Shown: positions 56,074 to 64,000 of the stretch, one piece after another | Layout: every line of letters begins with the position of its first letter | Numbering within the stretch: the first letter of the stretch is position 1 | DNA from: Streptococcus marmotae | Lineage (GTDB): Bacteria > Bacillota > Bacilli > Lactobacillales > Streptococcaceae | Assembly (NCBI RefSeq): GCF_001623565.1 | Contig: NZ_CP015196.1 | Span: forward strand, 992,001 to 1,056,000 | Reading direction: 5' to 3' | Length of the DNA: 64,000 bases | Notes under the pieces: model-generated | Told to the model about the DNA's origin: nothing | The model's database searches: none | The model's input: the letters and a program-made list of their open reading frames with translations, nothing else | Position numbers and translations under genes: made by a program

Positions 56074-57120
56074 ATGAAAAAAATTATTGGAATTACTTTG
56101 GGGGATCCTGCAGGTATTGGTCCTGAGATTTCTTTAAAGGCTTTTGCAAAAAAGGAACTCTATAATCATTGTCGACCGCTTCTCGTAGGCGATAAATCAG
56201 TCGTGGAATATTATCTAGATAGACACCCTGAAATTGGGTTGCATCTTAATGTTATTGATTTAGCCGCAGATGGCAAATATACTCATGGAATAGTTGATAT
56301 GATTGATTTGGGAATAGTTGACATGAACCATTTTGAGATTGGGAAAGTTTCTTCAGTTGGGGGAGATGCAGCTTTCCAATATGTCAAAAAAGTGATTGAA
56401 CTAGCAATGAGTCAAGAAATCGATGCTACTGTTACGAATCCTTTAAATAAGGAGGCGATGAATAGTGCTGGTCATCATTATGCAGGCCATACGGAGATTT
56501 ATGCGGATTTAACAGGGACGGATAAGTATACTATGATGCTTGCTGATGGGAATCTTCGAGTTGTTCATGTATCGACCCACGTTTCTCTACGTGAAGCATG
56601 TGACCGTGCTACGAAAGAAAGAGTATTAGATGTTATTCGTATTGCAAATACCGCATGTAAAAATCTTGGAATTGGAAATCCACGGATTGCTGTAGCTGGA
56701 CTTAATCCTCATTGTGGAGAGAATGGACTTTTTGGCACAGAGGAGATTGAACAGATTAATCCAGCAGTTGAAGCTGCTAAATTAGAAGGGATTAATGTGT
56801 GCGGTTCTTTACCTGCTGATACGCTATTTTCAAAAGCTAATGGTGGCATGTATGATATTGTTGTTGCTATGTATCATGATCAAGGGCACATTCCGCTTAA
56901 ACTTCTAGGGTTTGTGTATGATCAAGCGATTGGTTCATGGAAAGCGGTTCAAGGTGTCAATATCACCCTTGGTTTACCAATTATTCGAACATCTGTTGAT
57001 CATGGTACAGCCTTTGACCAAGCAGGTCATTGGACTGCTAGTGAAATTAGTCTTGAAAATGCTATTGATTATGCAATTCGATTAGCTGAGCATTCGCCGA
57101 AGAAGGTAGAGAAGCGATGA
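56074..57120 (+). CDS. PdxA2-like 4-phospho-sugar-acid dehydrogenase
   Basis: 348-aa metal- and NAD-dependent dehydrogenase of the PdxA family. N-terminal GITLGDPAGIGPEI, metal-binding His in GHTEIYADL and in AMYHDQGHIPLKLLGF, and the substrate loop in NLTLGLP-like NITLGLPIIRTS. True PdxA makes pyridoxine, a route streptococci lack; the PdxA2 type oxidises 4-phospho-D-threonate/erythronate, which loses CO2 to give dihydroxyacetone phosphate. The DUF1537 kinase in the same operon supports PdxA2. Its stop overlaps the YhcH start by four bases. GGGAGA precedes the ATG. Confidence 0.88.
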   Translation: MKKIIGITLGDPAGIGPEISLKAFAKKELYNHCRPLLVGDKSVVEYYLDRHPEIGLHLNVIDLAADGKYTHGIVDMIDLGIVDMNHFEIGKVSSVGGDAAFQYVKKVIELAMSQEIDATVTNPLNKEAMNSAGHHYAGHTEIYADLTGTDKYTMMLADGNLRVVHVSTHVSLREACDRATKERVLDVIRIANTACKNLGIGNPRIAVAGLNPHCGENGLFGTEEIEQINPAVEAAKLEGINVCGSLPADTLFSKANGGMYDIVVAMYHDQGHIPLKLLGFVYDQAIGSWKAVQGVNITLGLPIIRTSVDHGTAFDQAGHWTASEISLENAIDYAIRLAEHSPKKVEKR

Positions 57121-57563
57121 TTATTGAACGCATAGACTGTTTAGTAAAATACCAAGCACTTCTAAAAAACATAGAAGCTGCATTAGCAGAGCTTGATTTA
57201 AGAAAGAATCATTTTGAAGAAGGAGTGCGTTATTCTTTTAATGGTGGTTTTATCTTTTTTCAAACAGGTATAACCAAATTCAGAAAGGAAGCGAAATTTG
57301 AGACACATCGGAAGTATATTGATGTTCAAGTGATTTTAGAAGGTTCGGAGTACTTAGCTCTAGCAGACCCCTCTCAATTGAATACAATAATATCATACGA
57401 TGCTAACAAAGATGTTGAAAAATATGAGGGGGAAATCCGAAACTATATAAGAATTGATAAAGGAATGGCTTATGTATGCTTTCCATGGGATGCGCATCAA
57501 GCAGTCTTCCATTTGCAGGAACCCAGTTATTTTAAAAAAGCAGTTATTAAATTAGAAATTTGA
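57117..57563 (+). CDS. YhcH/YjgK/YiaL-family protein (possible sugar-acid anomerase)
   Basis: 148-aa cupin-like beta-barrel protein. Metal-site blocks: AKFETHRKYIDVQVILEGSEYL and CFPWDAHQAVFH. Family members include NanQ (YhcH), which speeds opening of cyclic sialic acid, and YiaL of a keto-sugar pathway. In this operon it may open or mutarotate a cyclic sugar acid before the lyase. Start codon overlaps the PdxA2 stop (ATGA). Eighteen bases separate it from the Asp-box gene. Confidence 0.85.
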   Translation: MIIERIDCLVKYQALLKNIEAALAELDLRKNHFEEGVRYSFNGGFIFFQTGITKFRKEAKFETHRKYIDVQVILEGSEYLALADPSQLNTIISYDANKDVEKYEGEIRNYIRIDKGMAYVCFPWDAHQAVFHLQEPSYFKKAVIKLEI

Positions 57564-57581
57564 CAAAGAGAGGTAGAAAAA

Positions 57582-58751
57582 ATGGTAAAACTTCCTAGTG
57601 TACGTATCTCAGAACCGAATGGTATTGTTTATCGGGATGAGTTTTTGGGTGTGGATTTCGGTTTAATCCCAACAGGAGGTAAAGCTACTGCTCATGCCCC
57701 AGCGTTAATTGAGACAATAGATGGTGGTTTGCTCTGTGCTTGGTTTGCAGGAACTTTTGAAGGAAGTGGAGATATCTCCATTGCAGTTTCAAAACTAGAT
57801 CCTAGAACACAGATATGGTCAGTCCCTAAAATTGTTTCAAAAGGTCAGAATCGAAGTGAGCAAAATCCAGCCTTCTTTCGTGCTCCAGATAATCAAATAT
57901 GGCTTATTTATACATCACAGTTAAGTAGGCAGGAGGGAAAAGATAATATGCAATTCACTTCTGTTATTATGGTACAAAAATCTTCGGATGAAGGAATTAG
58001 CTGGAATGAGCCTGAAGTATTATTCCCAGAAGAGGGAACATTTTCTCGGCAAGCTATACAGGTTTTAAGCAATGGTCGCTGGATTTTTGCAACATGGATT
58101 TGTGAGGATTCTCCAGAAGGTTTGACGAACGATCCAACGGAATTTAGAGTGTCCGATGATGCAGGGAAAACATGGGGAATTGTCCGTATGCCTAATAGTA
58201 ATGGACGAGTACATGCAAACTTAATTGAGGTAGAGTCAGGACATTTAGTAGCATTTATGAGAAGTCGCTTTGCAGACAATGTATATATTAGTGAATCGTA
58301 TGATTTTGGGGATACTTGGACAGAACCTGTGAGATCTTCATTGCCAAATAATAATGCAAGTATCAGTGCTATCAGACTTCAATCTGGAGAAATCGCATTG
58401 GCATACAATGATAATGCAGCGCGCAATCCAGAATTTGGTAAAGTATCATGGCCAGGTCTTCGTAATCCAGTGGCTGTTTCTGTTACAGAAGATTTTGGAA
58501 AAACATGGCCGATAGGCAGAATTTTTGAGACTGCAGAAGGCTTTATTGGAGTTGAAAATAAGACAAACAATTCCCAATATGAGTATCCAACGCTCTATCA
58601 AACGAAAGATGGATTATTACATTTGGTATATGCTTATAAAAATCGTTTATGTGTAAAATATGTTCGTTTCTCAGTATCTGATCTTTTTGGTGCAAAGCGT
58701 GAAACTGAAGGGATTTATAATCCAACCTCAGGAGCTGGTATCGAAAAGTAG
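57582..58751 (+). CDS. Cytosolic Asp-box (BNR/sialidase-fold) protein
   Basis: 389-aa beta-propeller of the sialidase superfamily (BNR_2). Four Asp boxes at residues about 134-141 (SSDEGISW), 191-198 (SDDAGKTW), 239-246 (SYDFGDTW) and 302-309 (TEDFGKTW). The FRIP motif of classical secreted sialidases is absent, as are a signal peptide, anchor and carbohydrate-binding module, so it should be cytosolic and may not be a sialidase. It is the last gene of the catabolic operon, AGAGAGG before the ATG. Likely role: an intracellular glycosidase or lyase-like enzyme acting on an imported acid-sugar conjugate. No terminator is obvious. Confidence 0.8.
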   Translation: MVKLPSVRISEPNGIVYRDEFLGVDFGLIPTGGKATAHAPALIETIDGGLLCAWFAGTFEGSGDISIAVSKLDPRTQIWSVPKIVSKGQNRSEQNPAFFRAPDNQIWLIYTSQLSRQEGKDNMQFTSVIMVQKSSDEGISWNEPEVLFPEEGTFSRQAIQVLSNGRWIFATWICEDSPEGLTNDPTEFRVSDDAGKTWGIVRMPNSNGRVHANLIEVESGHLVAFMRSRFADNVYISESYDFGDTWTEPVRSSLPNNNASISAIRLQSGEIALAYNDNAARNPEFGKVSWPGLRNPVAVSVTEDFGKTWPIGRIFETAEGFIGVENKTNNSQYEYPTLYQTKDGLLHLVYAYKNRLCVKYVRFSVSDLFGAKRETEGIYNPTSGAGIEK

Positions 58752-58880
58752 TTCCAATGTAAGTTAGTGATTGGTAAATTTTTATTACAATGTACAAAGA
58801 AACTAGAAATACAAGAAGCCTAAAAATATCATTTCACAGGGTTTATATTGAAAAAGTTTATGTTGAATATCTTTAAACTT
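58752..58880. other. AT-rich spacer after the catabolic operon
   Basis: No gene or clear terminator recognised; joins directly to the inverted IS5-like remnant. Confidence 0.5.
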
Positions 58881-59370
58881 AGAACCTGTATTCACAACAT
58901 TATAAAGGTTCTTAAAATCCGACCAATATGTGATAATTAAACAAAAGTGACCTCTGAAGATACGGACTTTTCAACATCCTTGGTTAATCGTCGTCTAGAG
59001 TGGTTCAACCAAGAGAAAGTCCGACTGACAACCTCGCGATTGGGAATGATTTTCCAGCGTTCGTTGATTTTTTCAGAAATATCGACTGGACATTGGAGCT
59101 CCCCAGTCATCATCTCCTCAAAACTTTTGCGATAACCAGTATCTGTCAAAAAGCCTTGATTGTTGGAAGTTGCGCTATCACTTGATAAGTGACCAAAATC
59201 CTTGATTTTGTATCATGAAGCTTGGCTGTATGCACCGCCACATCAAGAAGATTACACATCATGTCAACAACGATGGGCGCTTTCTCTCTTTGATTTTTTA
59301 CCACCATCAATCCCACATTCTTCTGTAGCATTCGTTGTTTTCATGCTTTGAGAATCAATGATGGCGTAGG
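58881..59370 (-). mobile_element. IS5-like element remnant, right flank of the island (inverted copy)
   Basis: Begins with AGAACCTGTATTCACAAC (58881-58898), the same terminal repeat as at 47802, and carries transposase sequence on the minus strand: C-terminus (58937-59149, ending SSEVTFV) and middle part (59146-59331, VVDMMCNLLDVAV). It breaks off near 59370, after the region coding for IDSQSMKTT; the other terminal repeat is missing. Confidence 0.82.
58937..59370 (-). pseudogene. IS5-family transposase, truncated
   Basis: Pieces in two minus-strand frames align in order with the remnant at 47837-48364 (LNHSRRRLTKDVEKSVSSEV near the end). The 5' third is gone and there is at least one frameshift around 59146. 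Confidence 0.82.
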
Positions 59371-59437
59371 CTTGAGAGATGCTCTACCAGCTTTTCATAT
59401 ATCCACTACAGTTGACAAAGGACCTGAAACTATTAAA

Positions 59438-59466
59438 AATAGGAGCCTCACGACGAAGCTCCTATT
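59438..59466. terminator. Hairpin between IS remnant and rpmG
   Basis: AATAGGAGC (59438-59446) pairs with GCTCCTATT (59458-59466); followed on the plus strand by GCTTTTAAC. Could end transcription coming from the catabolic operon. Confidence 0.65.
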
Positions 59467-59595
59467 GCTTTTAACTTTCTGAATCAAAGTTTTGTTTTGG
59501 AATAGAAACTAATCCTCCAATCGATTTCAATTGGTATATCGTGAAAATTCACAAACAAAAACCCAGGAATAGTAGTTCCATGGGTTTTTAGTGTC

Positions 59596-59745
59596 TTATT
59601 TAACCTCAGTGAAAATCACGTGTTTACGCAATTTTGGTGAGTATTTTTTCAATTGAAGACGGTCTGGAGTGTTACGTTTGTTTTTAGAAGTAAGGTACAA
59701 GCGTTCACCAGATTCTTTGTGTTCAAGTGTAATATTTACGCGCAT
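59596..59745 (-). CDS. rpmG: 50S ribosomal protein L33
   Basis: 49 aa: [20 protein letters not shown] at the start and [16 protein letters not shown] at the end, the whole of bacterial L33. The CxxC zinc pairs are absent, so this is the zinc-independent (C-minus) form used when zinc is short or constitutively. AAGGGAGA precedes the ATG. It lies 15 bases after rpmF on the same strand. Confidence 0.95.
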   Translation of the reverse strand: MRVNITLEHKESGERLYLTSKNKRNTPDRLQLKKYSPKLRKHVIFTEVK

Positions 59746-59760
59746 GGTATCTCCCTTCTA

Positions 59761-59943
59761 TTATTCAGCTGCAGCAGCTTTAGCAATCTTACGTCCTTTG
59801 TAGTATCCTTTCAAAGATACACGGTGAGAACGTGAGTAATCTCCAGTAGTTTCGTCAAATTTAACAGATGGAGCTGTCAATTTGTAGTGTGTACGACGTT
59901 TGTTTTTCTTCGCTTTTGATGTGCGACGTGCAGGTACTGCCAT
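59761..59943 (-). CDS. rpmF: 50S ribosomal protein L32
   Basis: 60 aa, [20 protein letters not shown] start typical of L32, with the later block [19 protein letters not shown]. It lacks the CxxC zinc motif (zinc-free form), as does its partner L33. GGAGGAAAAAA upstream of the ATG. A hairpin ACGAGC/GCTCGT (59968-59982) lies in the leader 25 bases before the start and could be a control element. Confidence 0.95.
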   Translation of the reverse strand: MAVPARRTSKAKKNKRRTHYKLTAPSVKFDETTGDYSRSHRVSLKGYYKGRKIAKAAAAE

Positions 59944-60277
59944 TTCTTTTTTCCTCCGTTGTCATTGACGAGCGAGGCTCGTTTTAGTTTCATAGTCCGT
60001 CTATTTTCACTTATTACATTGTTAATGCATCTTGCCTAACTCCAGTTATGCCTGCGATGCATTGCCTCGTACTAAATGAAAATAGAAAGGCTATCCTATT
60101 CATTTGGCTTTTGCCAACTGTAATAGAATATCATATTTTTTTTGTAAAGTAAAGTTACTTGACAGATTTTTTTGAAAAAATCTTTAACACATAGGAAAAT
60201 GCTCTGAAATATGCTAAAATAGTAGGAAAGTAGAGAAAGGAATCGTCTGCTCTGTTTAGGGCAGTCAGTCTGATAGT
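59944..60277. other. Divergent control region of rpmF and hisS
   Basis: Contains the rpmF leader hairpin (59968-59982), an AT-rich middle, an extended -10 for hisS (TGCTAAAAT, 60212-60220) and AAAGGA (60236-60241) separated from the hisS ATG by a CTGC.../...GCAG hairpin (60248-60265). No gene recognised. Confidence 0.55.
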
Positions 60278-61558
60278 ATGAAATTACAAAAACCTAAAGG
60301 AACCCAAGATATTTTGCCAAAAGAATCTGCTAAGTGGCAGTATGTGGAGGCATTTGCCCGCAAAACCTTTGGCAAGTACAATTACCAAGAAATTCGCACG
60401 CCGATTTTCGAGCATTATGAGGTGATTAGCCGTTCGGTCGGAGATACGACGGACATCGTCAGCAAGGAAATGTATGATTTCTATGACAAGGGTGACCGCC
60501 ATATCACGCTTCGGCCAGAAGGAACAGCCCCAGTCGTCCGGTCGTATGTGGAAAATAAGCTTTTTGCACCAGAAGTCCAAAAACCGGTGAAATTGTACTA
60601 CATGGGCTCTATGTTTCGCTATGAGCGTCCACAGGCAGGACGCTTGCGTGAATTTCACCAGATTGGGGTGGAGTGCTTTGGCTCTAGCAACCCTGCGACA
60701 GATGTGGAAACCATTGCCATGGCGGCACAATTCTTCAAGGAAATCGGCATTCAAAACATTACACTGCACTTGAATACCTTGGGAAGTAGTGCTAGCCGTG
60801 CTGCGTACCGCAAGGCCTTGATTGATTACTTAACGCCGTTGAAGGAGACCTTATCAAAAGATAGCCAACGCCGTTTGGAGGAAAATCCGCTGCGTGTGTT
60901 AGATAGCAAGGAAAAAGAGGACAAGGCAGCGGTTGAGAATGCGCCGTCAATCTTGGATTATTTGGATGAGGAAAGTCAGGCACATTTTGATAGCGTGCGT
61001 GCCATGCTTGACAGCCTTGGAATTGCCTACGTTATTGATACCAATATGGTTCGTGGTTTGGACTACTACAACCACACTATTTTTGAATTTATCACGGAGG
61101 TATCCGGCAGTGAGTTGACCATCTGTGCGGGCGGTCGCTATGATGGCTTGGTCGAGTATTTTGACGGCCCGGCAACACCAGGTTTTGGCTTTGGCATGGG
61201 GATGGAGCGTTTGCTCCTCGTTCTTGACAAGCAGGGAGTTGAGCTACCTGTGGCAGAAGGACTGGATGTGTATATCGCTGTCTTGGGGCAAGAAGTGAAT
61301 GGTAAGGCTCTGGAAATCACCCAAGCTCTCCGCAATCAAGGCTTTAAGGTGGAACGAGATTACTTGGGTCGAAAACTCAAGGCCCAGTTCAAGTCAGCTG
61401 ATCAGCTCAATGCGAAGACAGTTATCGCCCTTGGCGACAGCGAGGTCGAGCAAGGTCAAGTGACGGTTAAAAACAATCAGACACGCGAAGAAATCACGGT
61501 GAGCCTGGCTGAGCTAACAGAGAATTTTAAAGAAATCTTTGAAAAAATGAACCAGTAA
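60278..61558 (+). CDS. hisS: Histidyl-tRNA synthetase
   Basis: 426-aa class II aminoacyl-tRNA synthetase. Motif 1 lies in [10 protein letters not shown]...[10 protein letters not shown], motif 2 is [20 protein letters not shown], the histidine-specific loop is [12 protein letters not shown], and motif 3 is [13 protein letters not shown]; the C-terminal anticodon-binding domain begins near residue 330 (VYIAVLGQE). Full length. There is no Shine-Dalgarno at normal distance before the ATG: AAAGGA is 36 bases away behind a small hairpin. No T-box leader is evident. aspS, its usual neighbour in streptococci, is not here. Confidence 0.96.
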   Translation: MKLQKPKGTQDILPKESAKWQYVEAFARKTFGKYNYQEIRTPIFEHYEVISRSVGDTTDIVSKEMYDFYDKGDRHITLRPEGTAPVVRSYVENKLFAPEVQKPVKLYYMGSMFRYERPQAGRLREFHQIGVECFGSSNPATDVETIAMAAQFFKEIGIQNITLHLNTLGSSASRAAYRKALIDYLTPLKETLSKDSQRRLEENPLRVLDSKEKEDKAAVENAPSILDYLDEESQAHFDSVRAMLDSLGIAYVIDTNMVRGLDYYNHTIFEFITEVSGSELTICAGGRYDGLVEYFDGPATPGFGFGMGMERLLLVLDKQGVELPVAEGLDVYIAVLGQEVNGKALEITQALRNQGFKVERDYLGRKLKAQFKSADQLNAKTVIALGDSEVEQGQVTVKNNQTREEITVSLAELTENFKEIFEKMNQ

Positions 61559-61565
61559 GGAATTG

Positions 61566-61596
61566 AAAGGTTGGTGTCGAGCACTGGCCTTTTGCT
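61566..61596 (+). terminator. hisS terminator
   Basis: AAAGGTTGGTG (61566-61576) pairs with CACTGGCCTTT (61582-61592) with two wobble pairs, then TGCTTTTC. Confidence 0.65.
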
Positions 61597-61660
61597 TTTC
61601 TTGGACTATCAGAGGGAAGTGGTCTTGGACAGTGGATTAGACTTGTTTGAAAACAGTCAA

Positions 61661-61711
61661 TTTTGAAACACAAGCAGTTCAAAAACTCATCTATACTGCT
61701 CGGTTTAAAAT
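61661..61711. repeat. 51-bp dispersed repeat, copy 2
   Basis: Same 51-bp sequence as at 17480-17530 with a handful of differences, again in the same orientation and again about 100-150 bases upstream of or between genes. Confidence 0.8.
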
Positions 61712-61765
61712 TACCTCATCGAATTTATTGATAAAAATTTTTTAAGAGGATATTGAGATTATATA

Positions 61766-61795
61766 TTGTACAAAATCTCTAATTATTGATATGAT
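61766..61795 (+). promoter_or_regulatory. Promoter of the peptide-binding protein gene
   Basis: TTGTAC (61766-61771), an 18-base spacer, TATGAT (61790-61795), 31 bases before the ATG. Confidence 0.5.
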
Positions 61796-61826
61796 AGACC
61801 AATATTATTTTTAAAAGGAGCGAGAT

Positions 61827-63395
61827 ATGAAGAAAAAAGTGTTAACGGGCATCCTATCTGCAGTGGCTGTATTGGCCTTGGCAGCATGCGGAGCAAGTAA
61901 GTCGTCTCAGGAAACACGTTCATCGTCAGCGGACAGTACAACTTTTACTTATGCTATTGACGGGGACCCGAGTTCAACTAATCCAATCAATACGAGTGAC
62001 CGTTGGGGATTGACCTTGACAAACTTTATTTATTCGCCATTGGTACGTGTAGAAGCTGATGGTTCTTATGTGAATGAATTGGCGGAGAAGTACGAGGTTG
62101 CTGCAGACGGTCTGAGCATTACGGTGAAATTACGACAAGATGTGAAATGGTCAGATGGGGAAGCCTTTACTGCTGATGACGTTCTCTTTACCTATGCACA
62201 AAAGGTGAAAAAGGAAAATGGGAATGCAGATAGTTTGTATATCAATGGCCAACCAGTTAGCTTAGAAAAGGTTGATGATTATACAGTGAAGTTTAATCTT
62301 CCAGCTGTTAGTGCGGCAGCCTTGGATAATATCGTAACCGAGACTTATATTATTCCAGAGCATGCCTACAACGATGAGCCAGATTTCTCTGTGAACGAAT
62401 TGACCAATGTTCCAGTTGGGACTGGTCCATACAAATTTGTCGAATACAAGCATGGGCAGTATATCAAATTGGCGGCAAACGAGAACTACTATAAAGGAAA
62501 GCCAGCAGTTGAGAATCTCGTGCTACGGATCATTACTAGTGCTGATACTCGGAAAGTTGCCCTACAGACAGGCGAGGTGGACGCATCTTTTGTTTTGCCG
62601 ACAGATATTGCGGATTTAGACCAAAAGATGCTGACAACTTACGCTTATACTGAAAATCGTGTCGGCTACCTAGGTCTCAATACGTCTACACCCGAACTAA
62701 AGGACGTGCGGGTACGTCAAGCCCTCCTCTATGCTCTTAATAAAGAGGACATGGACCAAGCAGCTTACCTAGACAAAGAATATTATGAAACACCGTATTC
62801 ATTCTTACCAGTTGCGAATCCATATGCGACTGAAAAAGTAGAGAAATATGAGCAAAATCTAGAAAAAGCGAAGTCTCTATTAACTGAAGCTGGCGTGACG
62901 AATTTGAAAGTGAATTTAGGCTATAATACATCAGATGCAGCCCAAACCTTGCAAGCGACTCTTATCCAAGAGCAATTGTCACAAATCGGAGTGACAGTCG
63001 AATTGGCTGGAGGTGATTCAACTGCCCTCTTTGCAGAATTGCGCAAAGAAGGATCGACAGCGTATGATTTATTCTTGGGTGGCTACATCATGGGCAATGA
63101 CCCAGACCAATATGCACGTCTGTTTAAATCAGGCGGTGGTTCCAATTACTTTAAATTACGTTCGGATAAGGTAGATGCTCTCTTTGAAAAAGGGGCTGTT
63201 GAGCTAGATAAGAGCAAGCGAGAGGCGATTTATGATGACTTGCAAGTGGCTCTTGCTGAGGAAGCGGCTATCTATCCAATCGTTGACAATAAGAAAATCT
63301 TGGCAGTGAATAATCGTATCGAAGGGGTGAAAGAAGCTGGTTTAGTTCCAATCTATACCTTTGAAGATCCATCTCACTTAAAGATTAAACAATAA
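61827..63395 (+). CDS. Peptide ABC transporter substrate-binding lipoprotein (OppA/AppA type)
   Basis: 522-aa extracytoplasmic solute-binding protein, family 5. Signal peptide with lipobox LALAACG (Cys at about residue 21) for membrane anchoring by diacylglycerol. The mature part has the SBP_bac_5 pattern: DPSSTNPINTSDRWGL, VKLRQDVKWSDGEAFTADDVLFTY, VPVGTGPYKFVEYKHGQYIKL and VRQALLYALNKEDM in order. It binds oligopeptides or nickel-type ligands for import. AAAAGGAG before the ATG. Followed by a permease gene 165 bases downstream after a partial terminator, so its level may exceed that of the permease. Confidence 0.93.
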   Translation: MKKKVLTGILSAVAVLALAACGASKSSQETRSSSADSTTFTYAIDGDPSSTNPINTSDRWGLTLTNFIYSPLVRVEADGSYVNELAEKYEVAADGLSITVKLRQDVKWSDGEAFTADDVLFTYAQKVKKENGNADSLYINGQPVSLEKVDDYTVKFNLPAVSAAALDNIVTETYIIPEHAYNDEPDFSVNELTNVPVGTGPYKFVEYKHGQYIKLAANENYYKGKPAVENLVLRIITSADTRKVALQTGEVDASFVLPTDIADLDQKMLTTYAYTENRVGYLGLNTSTPELKDVRVRQALLYALNKEDMDQAAYLDKEYYETPYSFLPVANPYATEKVEKYEQNLEKAKSLLTEAGVTNLKVNLGYNTSDAAQTLQATLIQEQLSQIGVTVELAGGDSTALFAELRKEGSTAYDLFLGGYIMGNDPDQYARLFKSGGGSNYFKLRSDKVDALFEKGAVELDKSKREAIYDDLQVALAEEAAIYPIVDNKKILAVNNRIEGVKEAGLVPIYTFEDPSHLKIKQ

Positions 63396-63401
63396 GGAAT
63401 A

Positions 63402-63442
63402 GGGAGTGGGCCAAGCGTCCAGTCCCTCAATTCTTTTTCATA
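63402..63442 (+). terminator. Partial terminator between binding protein and permease genes
   Basis: Imperfect stem AGGGAGTGGGC (63402-63412) / GTCCAGTCCCT (63418-63428), then CAATTCTTTTT. Typical of attenuation that gives more binding protein than permease. Confidence 0.6.
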
Positions 63443-63560
63443 CTCGTTAGAAATAGGAGGTCCGATTTTCTTATAATGAGTTTCGGTTTCCGTTTGACAA
63501 AGACGTATTGCAAAGAAACGGCCTTGGTCTACTAAGTGCTTTCGAGTTTATAGGAGGAAT

Positions 63561-64000
63561 ATGGTTAGATATATATTGAAGAGGATTGCGCAGGCGATTC
63601 CCTTGTTATTATTGATTTCATTTATCGTTTTTTCGTTGATTCAGCTAGCTCCGTTTGATGTCATTGATTCATTGACAACGCCAAATATGACACCGGAGCA
63701 AATCGAATTATTGAAGGAAAAAAATGGCTTAAATCAACCGTTTTTTGTTCAATATGGTATTTGGTTGAAAAATATTGTGACAGGAAATTTTGGCAATTCG
63801 CTTTTAACCCATCACAGTATTGCGGCAGATTTGGCGGAGAAGATTCCAAATACGATTTCGCTGGTATTGCCAGCTTATGTAACAGCCTTGATTGTTGCAA
63901 TAATTTTAGGGCTTTGGTCGGCTGCTAACAAAGGGAAGTGGCTAGATCGAGCAATTGATGCCTTTGCTTCTTTAGGGATTGCGATGCCGACCTTTTGGTT
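63561..64000 (+). CDS. Peptide ABC transporter permease (OppB/DppB type), truncated by window edge
   Basis: The first 146 codons of a membrane permease: start MVRYILKRIAQAIPLLLLIS, then the family block FDVIDSLTTPNMTPEQIELLKEKNGLNQPFFVQYGIWL and the GNFGNSL segment, followed by helix 2 onward. No stop before the window end. TAGGAGG six bases upstream of the ATG. It should form the importer with the lipoprotein encoded upstream, and further genes (second permease, ATPases) are expected beyond the window. Confidence 0.9.
   Translation, partial: MVRYILKRIAQAIPLLLLISFIVFSLIQLAPFDVIDSLTTPNMTPEQIELLKEKNGLNQPFFVQYGIWLKNIVTGNFGNSLLTHHSIAADLAEKIPNTISLVLPAYVTALIVAIILGLWSAANKGKWLDRAIDAFASLGIAMPTFW

Noticed and set aside
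56074..57120. Pyridoxine biosynthesis PdxA
   Set aside because: The DXP-dependent vitamin B6 route is not expected in streptococci, and no pdxB/pdxJ is nearby; context fits PdxA2.
47802..59370. Active composite transposon
   Set aside because: Both flanking transposases are broken, and the right copy has lost one end.
60180..60278. T-box riboswitch for hisS
   Set aside because: The leader is short and the conserved T-box sequence AGGGTGGNACCGCG is absent.

Overview
The window is low-GC Firmicute DNA and almost certainly a Streptococcus. The complete dltXABCD operon, class 1A (fumarate-type) PyrD, RNase HIII, RecD2, a CodY-box-bearing gdhA promoter, an LPXTG surface protein and the rpmF-rpmG/hisS neighbourhood all fit. 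The protein sequences look closest to the S. suis group, but that is an impression from memory, not a search result.

Layout. 1-8000: end of dinB, a PfkB sugar kinase, a PadR-DUF1700-DUF4097 envelope operon and an rnhC-lepB-recD2 operon on the minus strand. 8300-11705: zapA, cvpA, mutS2. 11706-15320: a G5-repeat LPXTG surface protein gene flanked by the mutS2 3' end and a second, diverged copy of it, followed by a GNAT gene whose promoter spacer carries an 11-G homopolymer. 16000-24430: thioredoxin, a decayed AraC/MFS pair (one frameshift each), two FMN-reductase paralogues (one fused to a flavocytochrome-c-like fumarate reductase), msrA/msrB, and an NrdI-like flavodoxin with its MarR regulator. 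24630-27900: a glycine riboswitch, an AGCS symporter, an MscS channel and a small membrane protein. 27940-35110: CDF transporter, gdhA, pyrD, a CapA-like protein, a Cof phosphatase and a DUF915 hydrolase. 35110-36400: 1.3 kb without genes, holding a degenerate 41-42-bp array and an exact 49-bp tandem array. 36398-43662: an ABC-2 exporter operon and the dlt operon. 43759-47658: a GFA protein, a formate/nitrite channel, an S41-like protein, a LOG-family protein and a MazG-like protein.

47800-59370 looks acquired. Inverted remnants of the same IS5-like element bound an SLC13-type permease, an IS200-like remnant, an atypical PrpR-like regulator and a six-gene catabolic operon: DUF1537 kinase, Fe-alcohol dehydrogenase, DapA-family lyase, PdxA2-like dehydrogenase, YhcH-family protein and an Asp-box protein of sialidase type without a signal peptide. 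DUF1537 kinases with PdxA2 are known to convert four-carbon acid sugars to dihydroxyacetone phosphate. The added lyase, YhcH and Asp-box protein suggest a longer, apparently undescribed acid-sugar route; this is the best novelty candidate in the window. 59596-64000: rpmG, rpmF, hisS, then a peptide-type ABC transporter (binding protein and start of a permease) running off the end.

The intergenic DNA is rich in dispersed palindromic repeats (at about 29.0-29.3, 44.2-44.4 and 50.6-50.7 kb, and a 51-bp pair at 17.5 and 61.7 kb).
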